64,000 nt of DNA from Bradyrhizobium sp. G127 (GCF_021502575.1 NZ_JAKFGN010000002.1:1364001-1428000); one strand, 5' to 3'; shown: positions 35,822 through 44,715, counted from the stretch's first letter. Notes: generated by a model not told the origin, from the letters alone. Numbers and translations are program-made.

Positions 35822-36615
35822 CTCCTGGGCAACAATTGCTCGCCGACAGCCTGACATCTTGCAGGCTTTGGCGGGTCTGGACCTTTCTAGGCATTCAGGA
35901 CATCAAGACACGCTTTCGGCGCTCGTTTATCGGACCGCTCTGGATCCTGCTTAATCTCGGGATATTTGTCGGCGCCGCCGGCTTCGTTTACGGCGTGATG
36001 TTCGGCCAACCGATGAGCGAGTTTCTGCCTTTTCTGATCACGGGATTCGTCATCTGGGGTTTTCTGCTCTCATCGTTCACCGAGGCTGGCAGCGCATTTG
36101 TAGGAGCCGAAGGCTACATCAAGCAATTTTCCTATCCAAAGCAGATCTATCTGCTCCGCGCGCTCGTGACCTACAGCATCATTCTGCTGGTTGGCTTCTG
36201 CGCCATCATTCCGATGCAGATCGTCTTCCGGCGATTTGACCTGCTCGGCTGGTTCATTGCGATTCCCGGCCTGGTATTGCTGCTGGCGGCAGCCCTCGCC
36301 CATATCGTCATCTCCGCGTACCTGGGAACGCGCTTTCGCGATTGGCCCTATGCCCTCGCCGGGCTCCTTCAGGTGATGTTTTTCGTTACGCCGATCATGT
36401 TTCCAATCAAGATGCTGCAGGAAAAGCATCTCGACTTCGTCTACAGATACAATCCGCTTTACTATCTGATCGACATCGTGCGCCATCCCATCTTGACGGG
36501 CAGCTTCCCTCCGCTGGAGAACTATGCCTTTGCCCTTCTCTACATTGCAGTGGCCTGGGCCATCGCCATTGTCGTCGCGCGCAAACTCGATAACCGGCTG
36601 GTTTTCCTGCTATGA
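35818..36615 (+). CDS. Polysaccharide ABC exporter permease (Wzm-like)
   Basis: 265 residues from the ATG at 35818 that overlaps the GNAT stop (ATGA). Six hydrophobic segments are visible, with FLGIQDIKTRFRRSFIGPLW before the first, the hallmark of ABC-2 permeases of O-antigen/teichoic acid exporters, and YRYNPLYYLIDIVRHPIL in the second half. With Wzt it exports the complete lipid-linked O-polysaccharide across the inner membrane. Confidence 0.92.
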   Translation: MTPGQQLLADSLTSCRLWRVWTFLGIQDIKTRFRRSFIGPLWILLNLGIFVGAAGFVYGVMFGQPMSEFLPFLITGFVIWGFLLSSFTEAGSAFVGAEGYIKQFSYPKQIYLLRALVTYSIILLVGFCAIIPMQIVFRRFDLLGWFIAIPGLVLLLAAALAHIVISAYLGTRFRDWPYALAGLLQVMFFVTPIMFPIKMLQEKHLDFVYRYNPLYYLIDIVRHPILTGSFPPLENYAFALLYIAVAWAIAIVVARKLDNRLVFLL

Positions 36616-37364
36616 CCAATCTTGGTATTCACCTCGACAATGTCGGCATCCGGTTTGAAGGCCAACGCGACGGCGGCGGCATCAAGGATTGGCTTGTCAG
36701 CCGCTTTACCGGTCCAAAGCTGAAAGACAGCCAATATGCCGTCGATGCGCTTCGAAACCTCAATCTCCACATTGGTCATGGGGAGCGCGTCGGCTTGATC
36801 GGGCTCAACGGCGCGGGCAAGAGTACTCTGCTCAAGGTCATGGCAAAAATTTATCCTCCCACATCGGGCGTTGCCAGGATTCAAGGACACGTCTGTCCCA
36901 TGTTCGAGTTTGCGACCGGGTTCGAGATGAACCAGTCCGGCCGCGACAACATTCGCATTCGTGGACTGCTTCTCGGCATGTCGCCCGCCGAGATCGAGCA
37001 GAAGCTCCCCGAAATAGCGGAATTCACCGAACTGGGCGAATTTCTGGACTATCCGGTACGGACCTATTCGACCGGCATGTTCGTTCGTCTCGCTTTTGCT
37101 GTTTCTACCAGCGTCAATCCGGAAATACTCCTGATTGACGAAGTCATGGGCGCTGGCGACATCAAGTTTGCCGACAAGGCCAAGCGGCGAATGTTTGAAT
37201 TTATGGAACAAGGCAAGATTCTCGTATTTGCCAGTCATTCGCCGGACCTTTTGCGTTCGTTCTGCAAGAGATCAATCTGGCTGGAAGCGGGTTCCATTCG
37301 CATGGATGGAAATACCGACGACGTTCTCGATTGCTACACCCGAACCAATCAGCCCACTTCGTAA
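36612..37364 (+). CDS. Polysaccharide ABC exporter ATP-binding protein (Wzt-like, short form)
   Basis: 250 residues. Walker A GLNGAGKST lies at about 64-72, a YSTGMFVRLAF signature segment near 155-165, Walker B ILLIDEV near 175 and a switch histidine in FASHSPDLLRS. The protein ends after the ATPase core and lacks the C-terminal carbohydrate-binding domain that long Wzt proteins use to recognise chain-terminated O-antigen. It overlaps the permease by 4 nt. Export is therefore probably not coupled to a terminal cap through Wzt. Confidence 0.93.
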   Translation: MTNLGIHLDNVGIRFEGQRDGGGIKDWLVSRFTGPKLKDSQYAVDALRNLNLHIGHGERVGLIGLNGAGKSTLLKVMAKIYPPTSGVARIQGHVCPMFEFATGFEMNQSGRDNIRIRGLLLGMSPAEIEQKLPEIAEFTELGEFLDYPVRTYSTGMFVRLAFAVSTSVNPEILLIDEVMGAGDIKFADKAKRRMFEFMEQGKILVFASHSPDLLRSFCKRSIWLEAGSIRMDGNTDDVLDCYTRTNQPTS

Positions 37365-37384
37365 CGGACTCGACTGCTGACCAA

Positions 37385-38554
37385 ATGACGAACATCAACC
37401 TCCTCGTCATCATCGAAGCCGAGATCGCTACGACACATCTGATTGAGCAGGTATTAAGAGCCTGCGCGCCGCACGGCATCAGCTATAAAGTCCAGTTTCT
37501 GGACAGGCTGGAAAGTTCCGACTTTACCCCAAACGCCCTCCCCTTGTTTATCCGATGCGGCGATCCGCGCGCCTACTCCTGGGCGCAGACTCTTGTCGAT
37601 GCCAACTACCCGTATCTTTTTTATATCGATGATAATTTCTGGCGGATCGTCGGTGACTCGACACTCGCTGAATATTACCGACACCCCATCGTCAGGCGAT
37701 CGCTTGAGTTTACTGTCTCGAATGCGACGGCAGTTCTCACGAACTCCGGCGAACTCGCGGGATTTCTTTCGCAATTCAACAAGCAGATTTCTATCCTTCC
37801 GACATTCTTCGATTTTTCTCTGATCGAAGATGTAGTGCCGCTGTCCGACGAACGCATCCGGATTGGATTTTCCGGGAGCCCGTCGCGGGTTGACGACCTC
37901 GAACTCATCTCCCCAATCGTTGGGCCGATCCTGGAAAGATTTCCGCAAGCCGTTTTCGAATTCGCAGGAGTCCTTCCGAATCGCATTGCGCCCAGCGAAA
38001 GAGTCCTGTTTTTTCCCCACACTCCGGATTACAATAGCTACATTCGCTTTCAGGCAGCGCGCAACTGGGCGATCGGCCTCGCACCGCTCATCGATCACGA
38101 GGCGAACCGCGGAAAGACCGACAACAAGTATCGCGAATATGGAGCATGCCGATGCGCCGGCATTTATTCCAACATACCTCCGTACAGCGATGTGGTAAAA
38201 GATTCGCAGACCGGTCGACTGGTGGAAAATACACCGTCGCTATGGCAACAGGCCATTACTGATCTACTTTCTCACCCTGCAGAACAGGCAGCATTGGCAC
38301 AGGCTGCGTTTGAGGACGTAAGGGCGCGTTACGATATCTCGCAAGTATCGACGATTTGGGCCACTTTTTTTAAGGACCTTGCCGCACAACTTCCGCGGTC
38401 GACCCAATCGTTCGACAAGAAAATTTCGTGGGCAAGAAAACTCCGGCGGCGCGTCGACCGAGCAAGACTCAATTTGTCTATTGTCTATCACGAAGGCGGG
38501 GCACCGCTGGTCGTGCGCCGCACCTTCAAGAAAATAATGCTTGCCGGCAAATAG
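37385..38554 (+). CDS. Glycosyltransferase, GT4-like
   Basis: 389 residues from the ATG at 37385, after the Wzt stop. GT-B features are LFYIDDNFWRIVGD, the hinge segment RIRIGFSGSPSRVDDLEL and the donor-side TDNKYREYGACRCAGIYS. The DDN(F/L) and NKY motifs are shared with the second half of the 858-residue enzyme at 26404-28980, so both belong to one unusual subgroup. It closes the + strand operon and probably adds a residue to the O-polysaccharide or its primer. Confidence 0.82.
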   Translation: MTNINLLVIIEAEIATTHLIEQVLRACAPHGISYKVQFLDRLESSDFTPNALPLFIRCGDPRAYSWAQTLVDANYPYLFYIDDNFWRIVGDSTLAEYYRHPIVRRSLEFTVSNATAVLTNSGELAGFLSQFNKQISILPTFFDFSLIEDVVPLSDERIRIGFSGSPSRVDDLELISPIVGPILERFPQAVFEFAGVLPNRIAPSERVLFFPHTPDYNSYIRFQAARNWAIGLAPLIDHEANRGKTDNKYREYGACRCAGIYSNIPPYSDVVKDSQTGRLVENTPSLWQQAITDLLSHPAEQAALAQAAFEDVRARYDISQVSTIWATFFKDLAAQLPRSTQSFDKKISWARKLRRRVDRARLNLSIVYHEGGAPLVVRRTFKKIMLAGK

Positions 38555-38860
38555 CTTGGACAAAGCAAATCGCGACCTTAGCTAATCGCTGCGGCTTGCC
38601 TGAACGCTTTCGTCTGCCACGACCTTCGTGAATCCAAAATCCGGACTGGCTGGCTATGCAGTAATGATCGCACCCGTCTCTGCGCAATTTCCCTGCCAAC
38701 AGGGGATTTTACAGGAAAATCATCCGATTCCGAGCCTTGAACCGTCGTTGTAACGCGGAAAATGCGGCACCGCAGCCAACTTTTATCTAACAGGGATGTT
38801 CATCTATCGATCCGGGATCGTTTTGTACGCCACTGTCCGACCTGTGCTATTTTTCGGCAC
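38555..38860. other. Intergenic region containing a dispersed repeat copy
   Basis: 306 nt at the end of the polysaccharide operon. The only feature is the repeat at 38644-38720. Confidence 0.5.
38644..38720 (+). repeat. Dispersed repeat, copy A
   Basis: About 77 nt matching 61875-61953 at roughly 80 percent of positions, in the same orientation. Shared blocks are GACTGGCTGGCT, TCGCACCCGTCTC and a dyad CCCTGCCAACAGGGGATTT. It lies just outside the polysaccharide operon. Confidence 0.6.
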
Positions 38861-39271
38861 ATGCTCTCGCGGATTGCACTCTGGGCACGTACCATCAAAA
38901 CGGACGTACATGCCGTCTATCTTGCTGCGCGCGATCCGCGGGTGCCATGGTTTGTGAAAATGCTGGGCATTGCGGTTGCAGCTTATGCACTGTCGCCGAT
39001 CGATCTTATTCCGGACTTTGTGCCGGTGCTCGGCTATCTCGACGACCTGATCATCGTGCCTCTGGGTATCTGGCTGGTGGTTGCGCTGGTCCCCTCTGAA
39101 ATAATGACCGAGTATCGCATCAAGGCGCGCGAGGCTGCGGCGCGCCCGACCAGCCGGGCCGGCATGACCGCGATCATCATCCTGTGGCTGGCGAGCGCGT
39201 TCCTCGCGGGATGGCTGGGCTATGGCTACTGGACGAAGATGCGCGATCGGTCCGTGCCGATCAGAACCTGA
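38861..39271 (+). CDS. YkvA family protein (DUF1232)
   Basis: 136 residues from the ATG at 38861, at the start of the conserved region; a longer frame from 38762 has no support. The DUF1232 core WFVKMLGIAVAAYALSPIDL, IPDFVPVLGYLDDLI is complete, with a C-terminal hydrophobic helix (MTAIIILWLASAFLAGWLG). It is an inner-membrane protein of unknown role. Its 3' end overlaps the end of the TonB-receptor remnant by 11 nt. Confidence 0.85.
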   Translation: MLSRIALWARTIKTDVHAVYLAARDPRVPWFVKMLGIAVAAYALSPIDLIPDFVPVLGYLDDLIIVPLGIWLVVALVPSEIMTEYRIKAREAAARPTSRAGMTAIIILWLASAFLAGWLGYGYWTKMRDRSVPIRT

Positions 39272-39600
39272 CCTTGAGGCCGACATAGAAAGCGCGAGGC
39301 CCGGCGGGGCTAACCGAACGGGCGTCCGCGAACTCCGCACCGCCGTTGGCGAAATTGGGCACTGCGTCAGTCTCGAAGAAAGTGCCATAGGTCGAATACC
39401 GACGGTCGAAGATATTGTCGACGCGGGCGAATACCTGCACCGACTTGTCGATCCGACATGACGCGTGCGCATTGAACACTGCATAAGAATCGAGTTTCGG
39501 AGCCTGGTTGGAATCGGTCACTGACGAAATACTGGCTACTGACGAACAGCGCATCGCCCCCGATCTTGAAGGGCCGGGCATCTCGCTCATTCCTTAGATC
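39261..39600 (-). pseudogene. TonB-dependent receptor, C-terminal remnant with frameshift
   Basis: The last ~75 codons read as a TonB-receptor C-terminus: QVFARVDNIFDRRYSTYGTF, then FETDAVPNFANGG and a final beta strand FYVGLKVRF. Upstream the homology (FKIGGDALFVSSQYFVSD) continues in a different frame, with the switch near 39515-39520 consistent with one extra base. Everything before about 39600 is missing, because the GST gene ends there. This is a 5'-truncated, frameshifted remnant of an outer-membrane receptor. Confidence 0.8.
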
Positions 39601-40241
39601 TCTGCAAAATTTGCTGTTTCACCAGCCCGATATCCCGCACGCGACGTGACACGCTCAAGATATGGAGCGGCGCTGTCGCAGATGCCCACGCCGTAGTCAA
39701 TCGCCCATGTCAGACAGGTCGCCAGCAATATGTCGGCCGTGGTGAACTGACTTCCCATGAGATATTTGCGGCCGTCGGACAGGGCAACATCAACGTGGCG
39801 GAGTTGCTCGCGAAAATACTCGCCCGCCTTTGTCACCACCTGCGGAGCTTCGCCATAGATATGCGCCAGCCCCTTGTTGGTGCCATGCCGCCTCATGACA
39901 TAGAGACTGGTTGAATCCAACTCGGTCACGATGAAGAAGCACCATTCCAGCCACTTCGCGTAAAGCTTTGGACAGTCCGGAACAAGAGCACAATCGGATC
40001 TTTGGTGTTTGTTGGCGAGATAAGCGACGATAGCTGCGCTTTCCCCAATAGTCAGGTCACCATCCTGCAAAAGCGGAATCTTCTGGCGCGGATTCAGGGC
40101 AGTATACTCGGCGGTCTTGGTCTCCCCTGATCGCGGCAGAATGGGCCGCGACGTGTACGAAAGATCGAGTTCATGAAGCGCCCAGTGCGCACGAATCGTG
40201 CGTGATGTGCCTGCGCCCCAGAGAATGAGTTCGTCCGCCAT
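39594..40241 (-). CDS. Glutathione S-transferase family protein
   Basis: 215 residues from the ATG at 40241, one base after the SDR stop. The thioredoxin-like N-domain has GAGTSRTIRAHWALHELDL and the cis-proline and GSH-binding segment QKIPLLQDGDLTIGESAAIV. The all-helical C-domain contains FTTADILLATCLTWAIDYG. Operon partners are an SDR, a CoA transferase and the Liv transporter. It may take part in a catabolic step needing glutathione, such as ether cleavage, isomerisation or dehalogenation, but the sequence does not tell which. Confidence 0.88.
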   Translation of the reverse strand: MADELILWGAGTSRTIRAHWALHELDLSYTSRPILPRSGETKTAEYTALNPRQKIPLLQDGDLTIGESAAIVAYLANKHQRSDCALVPDCPKLYAKWLEWCFFIVTELDSTSLYVMRRHGTNKGLAHIYGEAPQVVTKAGEYFREQLRHVDVALSDGRKYLMGSQFTTADILLATCLTWAIDYGVGICDSAAPYLERVTSRAGYRAGETANFAEI

Positions 40242-40242
40242 T

Positions 40243-41025
40243 TTACCATGCCTCCACTGAAGGGCGCAGATCGAGTTCATGAGTCCAGCCGTCCCTGGAT
40301 TGCTGGTGAGCAAACCAGTACGCTTCGGCGATGGACGCCGTCTTGGTCAGGCTGTCGGGTGGAATCTCGGTGGCGCTGATTCCAGTTGCAGCCTTCATGC
40401 GCTGATGAATGGCTTCGCTGTCGACGCCTGCGTCGATGAGGAGGTGGACGACATGAATGTTCTTCGGTCCAAGTTCACGGGCCATCGCCTGAGCGACGGC
40501 GCGCAAGCCGAACTTCGCCGCCGAAAATGCCGCAAAGCCCTTTCCGCCCCGAACGCTGGCGGTTGCGCCGGTGAAAAGCATCGTCCCGCGTCCACGCGTC
40601 AACATGTGCTTCGCCGCCTCGCGGCCCACAAGAAAGCCCGCGTAACACGCAAGTTCCCAAGCCTTGAAAAACAGTTTTTCGGTCGTCTCCAGTAGCGGCT
40701 TGTTTACGTTCGATCCGGCGTTGAAGAGACAAACCTCGATCGGGCCGACCTCCTTCTCGACATCCGCAAACAATTTCCGAACCTCCTCCTCCTTGCGCGC
40801 ATCGACACCGTACGCACGGACGTCGTATCCCTCCGCTTTCATCGAATCGACAAGTCCCTGCGACTTGCCGGCATCACGCCGGGCAACGCAGACAGCGTAA
40901 CCGCCTTTTGCAAATCTCTGCGCAACGGCTGCGCCGATCGCATCGCCTGCGCCCACAAGAAGCGCGACCTTCACTTTATCCGTCACTTTTTTTCTCCGGA
41001 AACTGAAACCGTTCGTCTCATTCAA
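40243..41025 (-). CDS. Short-chain dehydrogenase/reductase with Tyr-to-Phe in the YxxxK motif
   Basis: 260 residues. The cofactor motif reads GAGDAIGAAVA, and the strand-4 motif is NAGSNV. The catalytic segment reads AFSAAKFGLRA, placing Phe where the general base Tyr normally stands; the lysine is kept. LFTGATAS carries the catalytic Ser/Thr region. It overlaps the CoA transferase by 4 nt and is followed at once by the GST. The lost Tyr suggests altered or weakened oxidoreductase chemistry, although a group of natural SDRs has this change. The start may be an internal GTG near the conserved VKVALLVGAG. Confidence 0.85.
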   Translation of the reverse strand: MNETNGFSFRRKKVTDKVKVALLVGAGDAIGAAVAQRFAKGGYAVCVARRDAGKSQGLVDSMKAEGYDVRAYGVDARKEEEVRKLFADVEKEVGPIEVCLFNAGSNVNKPLLETTEKLFFKAWELACYAGFLVGREAAKHMLTRGRGTMLFTGATASVRGGKGFAAFSAAKFGLRAVAQAMARELGPKNIHVVHLLIDAGVDSEAIHQRMKAATGISATEIPPDSLTKTASIAEAYWFAHQQSRDGWTHELDLRPSVEAW

Positions 41026-42221
41026 CCTGCAACCCGCACCGATTTATCAGCAATCATCGCATCGATGGCGCTGTCGCTGTAGCCGAGATCGCGCAGCACG
41101 GTGCGCGAATGCTCACCGACCCGCGGCGCCGGGCCGCCGATGGCGGCCTTGTTGACCTCGAAGATCGCGGCAGGCTTCGGCTGCCGCACCCGCCCCACCG
41201 TCGGCTGGTCGAATTCCTCGATCAGGCCGCGCGCCACCACCTGGTCGTTGCCGATAATCTCGCTGCGGCGCAGGATCGGAGAACACGGCACATCGGCGGC
41301 ATCCAGACGCTCCAGCCATTCGGCGGTGGTGCGCTGACTGATGTATTCCTGCATCTTGTTGATGCGCGCGGTGGCGTTGACGAAACGCGCGCTCGGCGTC
41401 GCGAAACGCTCGTCTTTCGCAAGCTCCGGATCGCCCGAGGCCTTGCAGAAACCCTGCCATTCGGAATCCGAAATGGTGCCGGCGGTGATATAGCCGTCCA
41501 GTGTCTGAAACACGAGGTCAGGCCGGTCGTTCGGGTCTCCCGCGGCCGCTTCGGAGCCGACAACGGTGTATTGCATCATGCCTTCCGGCCACAGATACGA
41601 GATCATGGTGTCCAGCATCGCCACCTGGATGTGGTCGCCCTTGCCTGTTTTCTCGCGGGCATACAGCGCCGACGAGACCGCCTGCGCCGTGAAGACCGAG
41701 GTTGTCTTGTCGCAGACGATGGTCCGGATCATCTGCGGGCGGTTGGTCACCGGCTGTGACTGGATGTCGGCAAAGCCCGACAGAGCCTGAATGATCGGAT
41801 CGTAGACCCGCTTCTTGACGTAAGGACCGCTGTCGCCGACGCCCGAGATCGAGACATAGATCAGCCGCGGATATTTCTTGCGCAGCTCTTCCTGGCCGAG
41901 TCCCAGGCGCTCCATGGTGCCGGGGCGGAAATTCTGCACCAGCACGTCTGCCTGCGACGCCAGCTTGGCCAACACCTCGCGGCCCGCATCGCTCTTGATG
42001 TCGATCGACAGCGAGCGCTTGCCGCGATTGCACGACACGAACAGCGCCGAGAACTCACCGGCCGCGTCGATCAGCGTCCGGCTCCGCCGCGTGCCATCGC
42101 CGCTGGTCGGCTCGATCTTCAGCACATCCGCGCCCTGATCGGCCAGAAACATCGTCGCATAGGGACCCGACACCACCGCCGTCAGATCCAGAACGCGCAC
42201 GCCATGAAGGGGACCGGGCAT
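41022..42221 (-). CDS. CoA transferase, family III (CaiB/BaiF)
   Basis: 399 residues from the ATG at 42221 (GGAAG 8 nt upstream); a TTG 15 nt earlier is less likely. Family landmarks are LHGVRVLDLTAVVSGPYATM, DVLVQNFRPGTMERLGL, YVSISGVGDSGPY and VYDPIIQALSGFAD, with the catalytic aspartate after Tyr. It moves CoA between carboxylic acids, activating the substrate imported by the adjacent Liv transporter. Gene order transporter-CoA transferase-SDR-GST suggests uptake and catabolism of an organic or aromatic acid. Confidence 0.9.
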   Translation of the reverse strand: MPGPLHGVRVLDLTAVVSGPYATMFLADQGADVLKIEPTSGDGTRRSRTLIDAAGEFSALFVSCNRGKRSLSIDIKSDAGREVLAKLASQADVLVQNFRPGTMERLGLGQEELRKKYPRLIYVSISGVGDSGPYVKKRVYDPIIQALSGFADIQSQPVTNRPQMIRTIVCDKTTSVFTAQAVSSALYAREKTGKGDHIQVAMLDTMISYLWPEGMMQYTVVGSEAAAGDPNDRPDLVFQTLDGYITAGTISDSEWQGFCKASGDPELAKDERFATPSARFVNATARINKMQEYISQRTTAEWLERLDAADVPCSPILRRSEIIGNDQVVARGLIEEFDQPTVGRVRQPKPAAIFEVNKAAIGGPAPRVGEHSRTVLRDLGYSDSAIDAMIADKSVRVAG

Positions 42222-42273
42222 TGCTCTACTTCCCAAGTTGACATTTCATTTTAGGATTCCGCATCGCCGCGTA

Positions 42274-42975
42274 TCAGACGCTCAAATAAGTTCGCCTGAC
42301 ATCGTCATTTGCGATCAGCGATTGCGTGTCGCCGGAGAATTGAACCTGCCCCTGACTGAGCACATAGACATGGTCAGCCAGCTGGGTCGCGAGATGATAA
42401 TTCTGCTCGACCAGAAGAATGGGCGTCCCGGATGCCTTGATATCCTTGAGCACCGCTTCGAGCTTTTCGATAATCACCGGCGCCAGACCTTCGCTGGGTT
42501 CATCGAGAATCATCAGGTCCGGACCGGCCACCAGCGCCCGCCCAATCGCCAGCATCTGCTGTTCACCGCCCGACAGTTGTCCGCCGAGACTCCTGCGCCG
42601 TTCGGCAAGGCGAGGAAATATTTCGAACACATAGTCCACGGGCTTGCGCCGAGGCCGGTGTTTCGACGCACCATAGGCAATAGCCAGATGCTCCTCGACG
42701 GTGACTGTCGGGAAAATGCCACGATCCTCCGGTACGAAAGCGATACCCGACTTCACGATCCGATGCGTCGGCAGCCGTGTGATATCGTCGCCATTGAACT
42801 CTACGCGGCCGCGACGCGCGGGGGTCAAGCCCAATATTGAGCGCAGCGTCGTCGTCTTCCCCGCACCATTCCGGCCGAGCACCGCCACGCACTGCGCTGT
42901 CGCCACGGAGAGATCGATGCCTTGCAGGATATGGCTTTCGCCATAATAGGTATGAAGATGCTCAACCTTAAGCAT
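42274..42975 (-). CDS. livF: Branched-chain amino acid-type ABC transporter ATP-binding protein
   Basis: 233 residues, typical of LivF. Walker A GRNGAGKTT near 35, signature LSGGEQQMLAIGRALVAGPD, Walker B LMILDEPSEGLAPVI. Starts by an 8-nt overlap with livG. It powers uptake with LivG, LivM and LivH; the ligand is set by the substrate-binding protein at 45647 and, judging by the catabolic neighbours, may be an organic acid rather than an amino acid. Confidence 0.92.
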   Translation of the reverse strand: MLKVEHLHTYYGESHILQGIDLSVATAQCVAVLGRNGAGKTTTLRSILGLTPARRGRVEFNGDDITRLPTHRIVKSGIAFVPEDRGIFPTVTVEEHLAIAYGASKHRPRRKPVDYVFEIFPRLAERRRSLGGQLSGGEQQMLAIGRALVAGPDLMILDEPSEGLAPVIIEKLEAVLKDIKASGTPILLVEQNYHLATQLADHVYVLSQGQVQFSGDTQSLIANDDVRRTYLSV

Positions 42976-43714
42976 GATGCTGCCCCAGATACGCCTCTAT
43001 CACCTGAGGATTGGACTGGATCTCGTCCTTCGTTCCTGTCGCGAGCACCTTGCCGTAACTCAGCACCGTGATGACATCGCAGATCGCAAATACGACATCC
43101 ATGTCGTGTTCGACGAGAACGATGGTCAACTCGGACGACAGCCCATTGATCAGCTTGATGAGACTGGCGCGCTCGTCGGGCGACGTTCCGGCCGCCGGTT
43201 CGTCCATCAGCAGGATTTTCGGCTCCGCACATAGCGCGATCGCCACTTCGAGCTGGCGCTTCTGTCCATAGGACAGTTCGTTGACGTTCCGATGAAGCAC
43301 GGTGTCCAGATGCATTTGTTCGGCCGCGAGGTGGGCCTTGCGAATGATGTCAGAAAATGACCGGCACGAGCGGAATATGGAGTGCCGAGACCTATCGAAC
43401 GCCTGACACGCAACGCGGAGGTTCTCAAGAACGGTGACGCTTTCAAGCAGCATGTTCTTCTGGAACGAGCGCGACAGACCGCCTCGTGTGACAAGGTCCG
43501 GCCGTCCCTGCTGCACCGGAACGCCATGAATGAGAATTTCGCCGCTGGTCGGCGGCTGCCATCCCGTGATGATGTTGAATAGCGTGGTCTTGCCCGCGCC
43601 ATTCGGCCCGATCACCGCGTGGCGCTGGCCCGACGGCACCTTGAGATCGAGATCACAGATGACCTGAAGCCCGCCAAAGGCCTTACGCAAATTCCTGATT
43701 TCGAGCGAACTCAT
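42968..43714 (-). CDS. livG: Branched-chain amino acid-type ABC transporter ATP-binding protein
   Basis: 248 residues from the ATG at 43714, which overlaps the livM stop (ATGA); the longer frame to 43999 lies inside livM. N-terminus MSSLEIRNLRKAFGGLQVI, Walker A GPNGAGKTTLFNIITG, signature LSYGQKRQLEVAIAL, Walker B ILLMDEPAAGTSPDE and switch VEHDMDVVF are all present. Confidence 0.93.
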   Translation of the reverse strand: MSSLEIRNLRKAFGGLQVICDLDLKVPSGQRHAVIGPNGAGKTTLFNIITGWQPPTSGEILIHGVPVQQGRPDLVTRGGLSRSFQKNMLLESVTVLENLRVACQAFDRSRHSIFRSCRSFSDIIRKAHLAAEQMHLDTVLHRNVNELSYGQKRQLEVAIALCAEPKILLMDEPAAGTSPDERASLIKLINGLSSELTIVLVEHDMDVVFAICDVITVLSYGKVLATGTKDEIQSNPQVIEAYLGQHHA

Positions 43715-44715
43715 TTCCGCTTTCCAATCAGTGTGCTGACGGCGCCGAGAACGCCGCCACGGAAAAAGGCAACCACAAGCATGAAGAAGATACCGAAGAA
43801 TAAATTGTACTCTTCGGTGATCATGCTTAGCGCCTGCTTGACGACGACGAAGACTGCGGCGCCCACAAAGGGACCGAGGATGACGTTGGCTCCGCCGATG
43901 ATAACCATCAGCACGCCCTCGCCGCTCATCTGCCAGCTCATCGCATCCGGATTGACGAAATAAGTGTACTGCGATTGCAAGATGCCTGCGACTGCACAAA
44001 TCACGGCGGCCAGCGCGAACGACCCGACCTTGTAGTTCGCCACCGCATAACCCATCGACATCATGCGGCGTTCGTTTTCACGAATGCCGACGAGGATGCT
44101 TCCAAAAGGCGACGTTACAATCCGCCACAGCATCAGCAGCGCCAGAACCGAAATGCCCAGAATGTAATAGTAGAAGATGGTGGGGCTGTCCGCGCTCACT
44201 TCCAGCCATGACAGATCTGGGCGCGGAATTCCCGTCATGCCGTCCGAACCGTTGGTCCAGCGCAACTTGATCGCCGTCCCGTAGAACATCTGCGAAAATG
44301 CCAGCGTGATCAGAAGAAACTCGACGCCGCGGGTCCGGGTGCAAACTGCACCGATCGCCGCAGCGATCATCGCAACCACCACAAGTGTGACCGGGGCAGA
44401 CACCCATAGCGGCCATCCGAGTAACGCCGTTCCGATCGCGATACCATATCCGCCGAACCCGAGAAACATCGCCTGCCCGAGCGATACAAGACCCGTGTAG
44501 CCGGTCAGAAGATTGATGCCGGACGCAAATACGCCCGCGATCATAACTTCAACCGCCAGTGTCATGACATAGCCGGATACGAACGACGGCAGAGCGCACA
44601 GGACTGCCGCAAGAATGACGAACAAGGTGGCGTACACGCGACGCGAAGTTGGAAGCGGTAGACGCTTCGGCGCACCGATTCTCTTGCCTTTTGTGAGGAT
44701 GGCATCCGCGCTCAT
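43711..44715 (-). CDS. livM: Branched-chain amino acid-type ABC transporter permease
   Basis: 334 residues with about ten membrane segments. The LivM-type pattern GINLLTGYTGLVSLGQAMFL near 67-86 and GVLMVIIGGANVILGPFVGA near 272-291 are clear. The N-terminal 25 residues are cytosolic and basic. It overlaps livH by 4 nt and livG by 4 nt. Confidence 0.92.
   Translation of the reverse strand: MSADAILTKGKRIGAPKRLPLPTSRRVYATLFVILAAVLCALPSFVSGYVMTLAVEVMIAGVFASGINLLTGYTGLVSLGQAMFLGFGGYGIAIGTALLGWPLWVSAPVTLVVVAMIAAAIGAVCTRTRGVEFLLITLAFSQMFYGTAIKLRWTNGSDGMTGIPRPDLSWLEVSADSPTIFYYYILGISVLALLMLWRIVTSPFGSILVGIRENERRMMSMGYAVANYKVGSFALAAVICAVAGILQSQYTYFVNPDAMSWQMSGEGVLMVIIGGANVILGPFVGAAVFVVVKQALSMITEEYNLFFGIFFMLVVAFFRGGVLGAVSTLIGKRK

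Noticed and set aside
42232..42245. AAGTTGACATTTCA near the CoA transferase start
   Set aside because: Only one half of the FNR-like dyad is present; no inverted second half.
43715..43999. N-terminal extension of LivG
   Set aside because: It lies inside livM in another frame; the ATG at 43714 matches the conserved LivG N-terminus and an ATGA overlap.
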